This document shows, one piece after another, positions 60,734-64,000 of a stretch of DNA of 64,000 nt; position 1 is the stretch's first letter; each line of letters begins with the position of its first letter. Below the pieces are notes generated by a model that saw only the letters and a list, made by a program, of their open reading frames with translations, did no database searches and was not told where the DNA came from. The DNA is taken from positions 124,001-188,000 of the forward strand of contig JAPFFF010000034.1 of assembly GCA_039105265.1 (NCBI GenBank), read 5' to 3'. The position numbers were made by a program, and so were the translations under genes. Origin of the DNA: Tritrichomonas musculus. Lineage: Eukaryota; Parabasalia; Tritrichomonadida; Tritrichomonadidae.

Positions 60734-62445
60734 GCTATTTATCATTTCTCATTTAAGGGGGACCTTTCTGAGGAAAACGATCAAGGCTAATTGTTTACGG
60801 TTTAGGTTAAATATCCATTTTTTTTATATTCATTACACTCACCGAAGCTCATCATTTTTTTTGATTTTTAGAGAGATTACAAGGATTTTATCAAAATACG
60901 AATTCAATAGTTATGATTTTTTCCAGATTTTTTTTGTTGAATTTGATCGATTATATCATATTTATTTAATATTTTAGAGGATTTATTAGGAGTTTTTCGA
61001 AAAAAAATACAATTTTTCAGAAAAAAGTTGATTTTTTGGAAACATTTTTGTGAATTTATTTGGCCGTACGATCAAAAATCATTCAAAACGTTTTCCGAAA
61101 ATTCTACTTTTTTCGGAAAAACTTTATTTTTTAAGCAAAAAGTATTTTTTTCGAAAAACCCCTATTATTTGGGTATTGATTTATGGTTGCTATTAAATAG
61201 AATAGAGTTCCTAAGGCAGAGTCAATTTTCGATAAAAACTTTTTATGTTGAATTATAATGCTTAAAAAAGTATAATTAAATTATATTCAACTTTTAAAGA
61301 ATTTTTACAGGTTATTATCCAAGATAAATGAAAAATATTATTTTTTGACAAAATTCAGTTTAAAATGATCGTGCTTTAATGATATGTGATATAAAAATTA
61401 TTTTTTAACGTATATTTGATTTTTTAAAAATTTTTTCAGAACTTTTTTTTGACTCATTATTTGGCCATAAATGTTTAAATTTGAGAATGTTCTTTTCAAA
61501 AAAAATATATCATAATAATCTAGTTTTATATCATTTTTTAACCTGTTAATTTTTAATTAAATATAAATTTTATATTTTATAAAATTTATATTAACATATA
61601 AAATTATAAAAATAGAAATCTGTCGAAAATATTTTCTCAGAGTCATCGATTTTGTGTGACGGTATGAATTTTCTGTTTATTTGTTGATATTTCATATTGC
61701 CCAAATATTATCCTGCATTTCATAAATTAATAAATATATGATATTTTTATAAATATATAATTATTATTTAAATAAGAAAATATTTATAATTTATCAAGAT
61801 ATTATGAAAATATAAAAAAAGTGATATTAAAATGTAGAATGGTTTTTATTAAATAATATTGGATAATTTAAAATAAGAGTTTAATATTAAATATAATAAT
61901 ATAAAAATTTTTGATTTTTAACTACTACATTTTTTTAAAAATAATTTTTTAAAAAAAGTTACGTTAAGTCACTTAGCATTAAAGGTTTTCAAAGAATTGT
62001 TTTTAAATGTAATTATACTGCATTATCTTTAGTAAAATAGATTGTATTATAAAACTCAATTATTTTGAGTATTTTGTTTTATAAAATTTATTTATATATA
62101 TCTTTTTTAAAAAACTTCAGAAATTTGATAAGGATGGACATTTGGAAATTTGGAAATTTCAATTGAGTTAGAAAATGGTTGCTTTCAATTTTTTTACTCA
62201 TTTATAAACCATTCAAAAATAATAAAAAAAATTAATTTAAAAAATATCTCTTTTTTTACCAAAATATATTATCAAATGGTTTTTAAGAGGAAATATTATA
62301 TTTACTATTCAACCTCTTTTTCTGAATAATAACCATATATATTTTTAAGTTACATTGAAAATTCCAAAAATGTATGAAAGATGAATATATTCGAAATACA
62401 ATTTTTGCAAACGTTCTCATTTTTCAGAAGACAAAGAAAAGTAGT
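60734..62445. other. Intergenic DNA, no gene seen
   Basis: AT-rich DNA. The two short plus-strand frames between 60,732 and 61,258 are low-complexity Phe/Lys/Ile texts without motif support and are not called. Confidence 0.5.
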
Positions 62446-63725
62446 TAAAAATTTTTAAGTACATTTTTGTTTATGAAGGTAAATATGTCAAACGTGACAT
62501 CAACAAAGCTATTAAATATTATTCACTAGCTGCAGATCAAAATTATCCTGAAGCACAAATCGATCTCGGCTTTATTTATTATGATGGTAAATATGTCCCA
62601 CGTGACATAAACAAAGCAATCCAATATTATTCACTAGCGGCAAATCAAAATCATGCCATTGCACAATGCTATCTGGGGCTCATTTATTTTGAAGGTAAAT
62701 ATGTCACACGTGACATCAGCAAAGCAATTTCTTATTTTTCACTCGCTGCAAATCAAAATAATCAACCAGAAGCACAAACTATTCTTGGCGCCATTTATCT
62801 TGAATGCAAAGATGTGCCAAGAAACATCGATAAATCAATTTATTATTTGTCACTCGCTGCAAATCAAAATAATGAACCAGGAGCACAATTTACTCTTGGT
62901 ATGATTTATTTTAAAGGCAAATATGTCGCACGCAACATCAACACAGCAATTCACTATTTATCACTCGCTGCATATAAAAATTATCCACATGCACAATTTA
63001 ATCTCGGTATCATATATTATAGTGGTAAATTTTGCGCTCCAAATATTAAAAAAGGAATGTTTTATATAGAACTAGCATCGAACAATGGCCATAGAATTGC
63101 GAACTTTGCACACGGTTTTTTGCTTCACGAAGGAAAAAATATCCCGAGAGATATTGAAAATGCCATTCATTATTACAAAGAAGCATCGTCATTCAACATT
63201 AATTATGCAAAAAACAATCTAGGAATCATATACAAGCATGGATATGGTGAGTCTGCCCCAAAGAGATTAGGTTCTGCGATTGAATATTTTGAAGAAGCAA
63301 TTCGTCAAGGAAATGATTATTTGTCAATGTACAACTTAGCTCATATATACATTTATGAAGAAAATATCAATCAAGATATCAATAAATTAATTGACTTATT
63401 GATAAAATCATCGGAAAAATTCGATCCTTCATTTTTTTTGTTATGTATCATATTGATAAAACAAAATATTTCTTATAAAGATGTAATTAAAAACAATGAT
63501 CTAGCTAAGAAAATATCTCGAAAGATAGTAGAAATTGGATCGAAATTTGAAGTTATATATGATTATTTGAAAGATAAAGATTATATATATAATCTTTTTT
63601 TACAACCTGTTCTTACATCTGAACTTAATAATATCAAATTCAACGATGCTAATCCGAAATATCCAAACGCAAAGGATATCTCAAACGAATTTTATGATGG
63701 GTTTGGCCGAGATTTGTTGATTTAA
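62446..63725 (+). pseudogene. Sel1-repeat protein gene, 5'-truncated
   Basis: An open frame of about 425 codons holds roughly eight Sel1-type repeats of 36 residues, such as GKYVPRDINKAIQYYSLAAN and AQFNLGIIYYSGKFCAPNIK. The later repeats weaken and a helical C-terminus ends in FNDANPKYPNAKDISNEFYD. No in-frame ATG lies near the 5' edge and the preceding DNA is non-coding, so the first part of the gene appears lost. Sel1 proteins are interaction scaffolds, in trichomonads often joined to kinases; no kinase is seen here. Confidence 0.75.
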
Positions 63726-63888
63726 ACCTTCAGAAAATTCAGGCTCTTTTGATGAAATGTTTTCTAAAATCAAAATTCACTTTAAAAAAATACATGAATC
63801 AATAAAAAATTAATTATAGAACATGGTTTTATAAAAAAAAATTCCAAAAAATACACTAGAAATAAAAGGGTCAAACGCGAACGCTTCA

Positions 63889-63919
63889 TTTTTTTTTGGG
63901 TAGTGACCCAAAAAAAAAA
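63889..63919. repeat. T-tract hairpin near the window end
   Basis: A T tract plus GGGT pairs with ACCC plus an A tract around AGTG. It resembles a terminator hairpin or the edge of a small insertion. The remaining 63,726-64,000 DNA has no gene. Confidence 0.45.
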
Positions 63920-64000
63920 TTGTGGTCGGGTTAATATTTTAGGGTGACCTTTCGAAGGTTTAACCCCAATTCATTTTTTTTTTTTTTATTTTCAAAAAGT

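Noticed and set aside
60732-61258. Two Phe-rich plus-strand ORFs
   Set aside because: Composition follows T-rich DNA and one overlaps the terminal repeat of the TIR element; no promoter or domain support.

Overview
The window looks like a contig from a parabasalid protist, Trichomonas/Tritrichomonas type. The evidence is very low GC, intron-free genes in the standard code, ankyrin-repeat and coiled-coil protein kinases, Sel1 repeats, Polinton (Maverick) elements, and many small terminal-inverted-repeat (TIR) DNA elements. The extreme AT content makes a Tritrichomonas-like genome somewhat more likely than Trichomonas vaginalis; that is inference from composition and gene families only.

Region 1 (1-20,932) is most of a Polinton-like element (A), read mainly on the minus strand. 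It carries a giant spike/fibre protein cut by the window edge, protein-primed DNA polymerase B, an HNH endonuclease, basic DNA-binding-like proteins, a KilA-N protein, a probable major capsid protein, a packaging ATPase, a retroviral-type integrase and a possible penton. Most of its genes look whole; about two small ones look broken. Region 2 (20,939 to about 31,600) is a second, related element (B). It has its own capsid protein, ATPase, fibre, HNH endonuclease and accessory genes but no visible polymerase or integrase. The two meet tip to tip: 33-base matching tips separated by 6 bp, then a perfect 57-bp inverted repeat on either side. They also share a T-rich motif just upstream of most start codons, so B may be a passenger related to A.

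Region 3 (about 31,600-43,900) is AT-rich DNA with no intact host gene. It holds small TIR elements, three with target-site duplications I can read (a Mutator-like 9-bp case here, and hAT-like 8-bp cases here and at 46 kb), a roughly 1.7-kb inverted duplication carrying ankyrin fragments and an identical 75-residue membrane ORF, a broken Rab-like GTPase and a broken protein kinase.

Region 4 (43,900-64,000) has two convergent intact host genes, an LTA-synthase/sulfatase-family membrane enzyme and an APC amino-acid/polyamine transporter. These are followed by a whole-looking 1.6-kb pogo-type DNA transposon, a broken 3' end of midasin, an ankyrin-kinase gene whose ankyrin part is a frame-breaking 188-bp tandem array, a 1.9-kb TIR element carrying a 43-bp minisatellite, and a 5'-truncated Sel1-repeat gene. 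The convergent 3' ends of midasin and the kinase form a striking GC-rich island.
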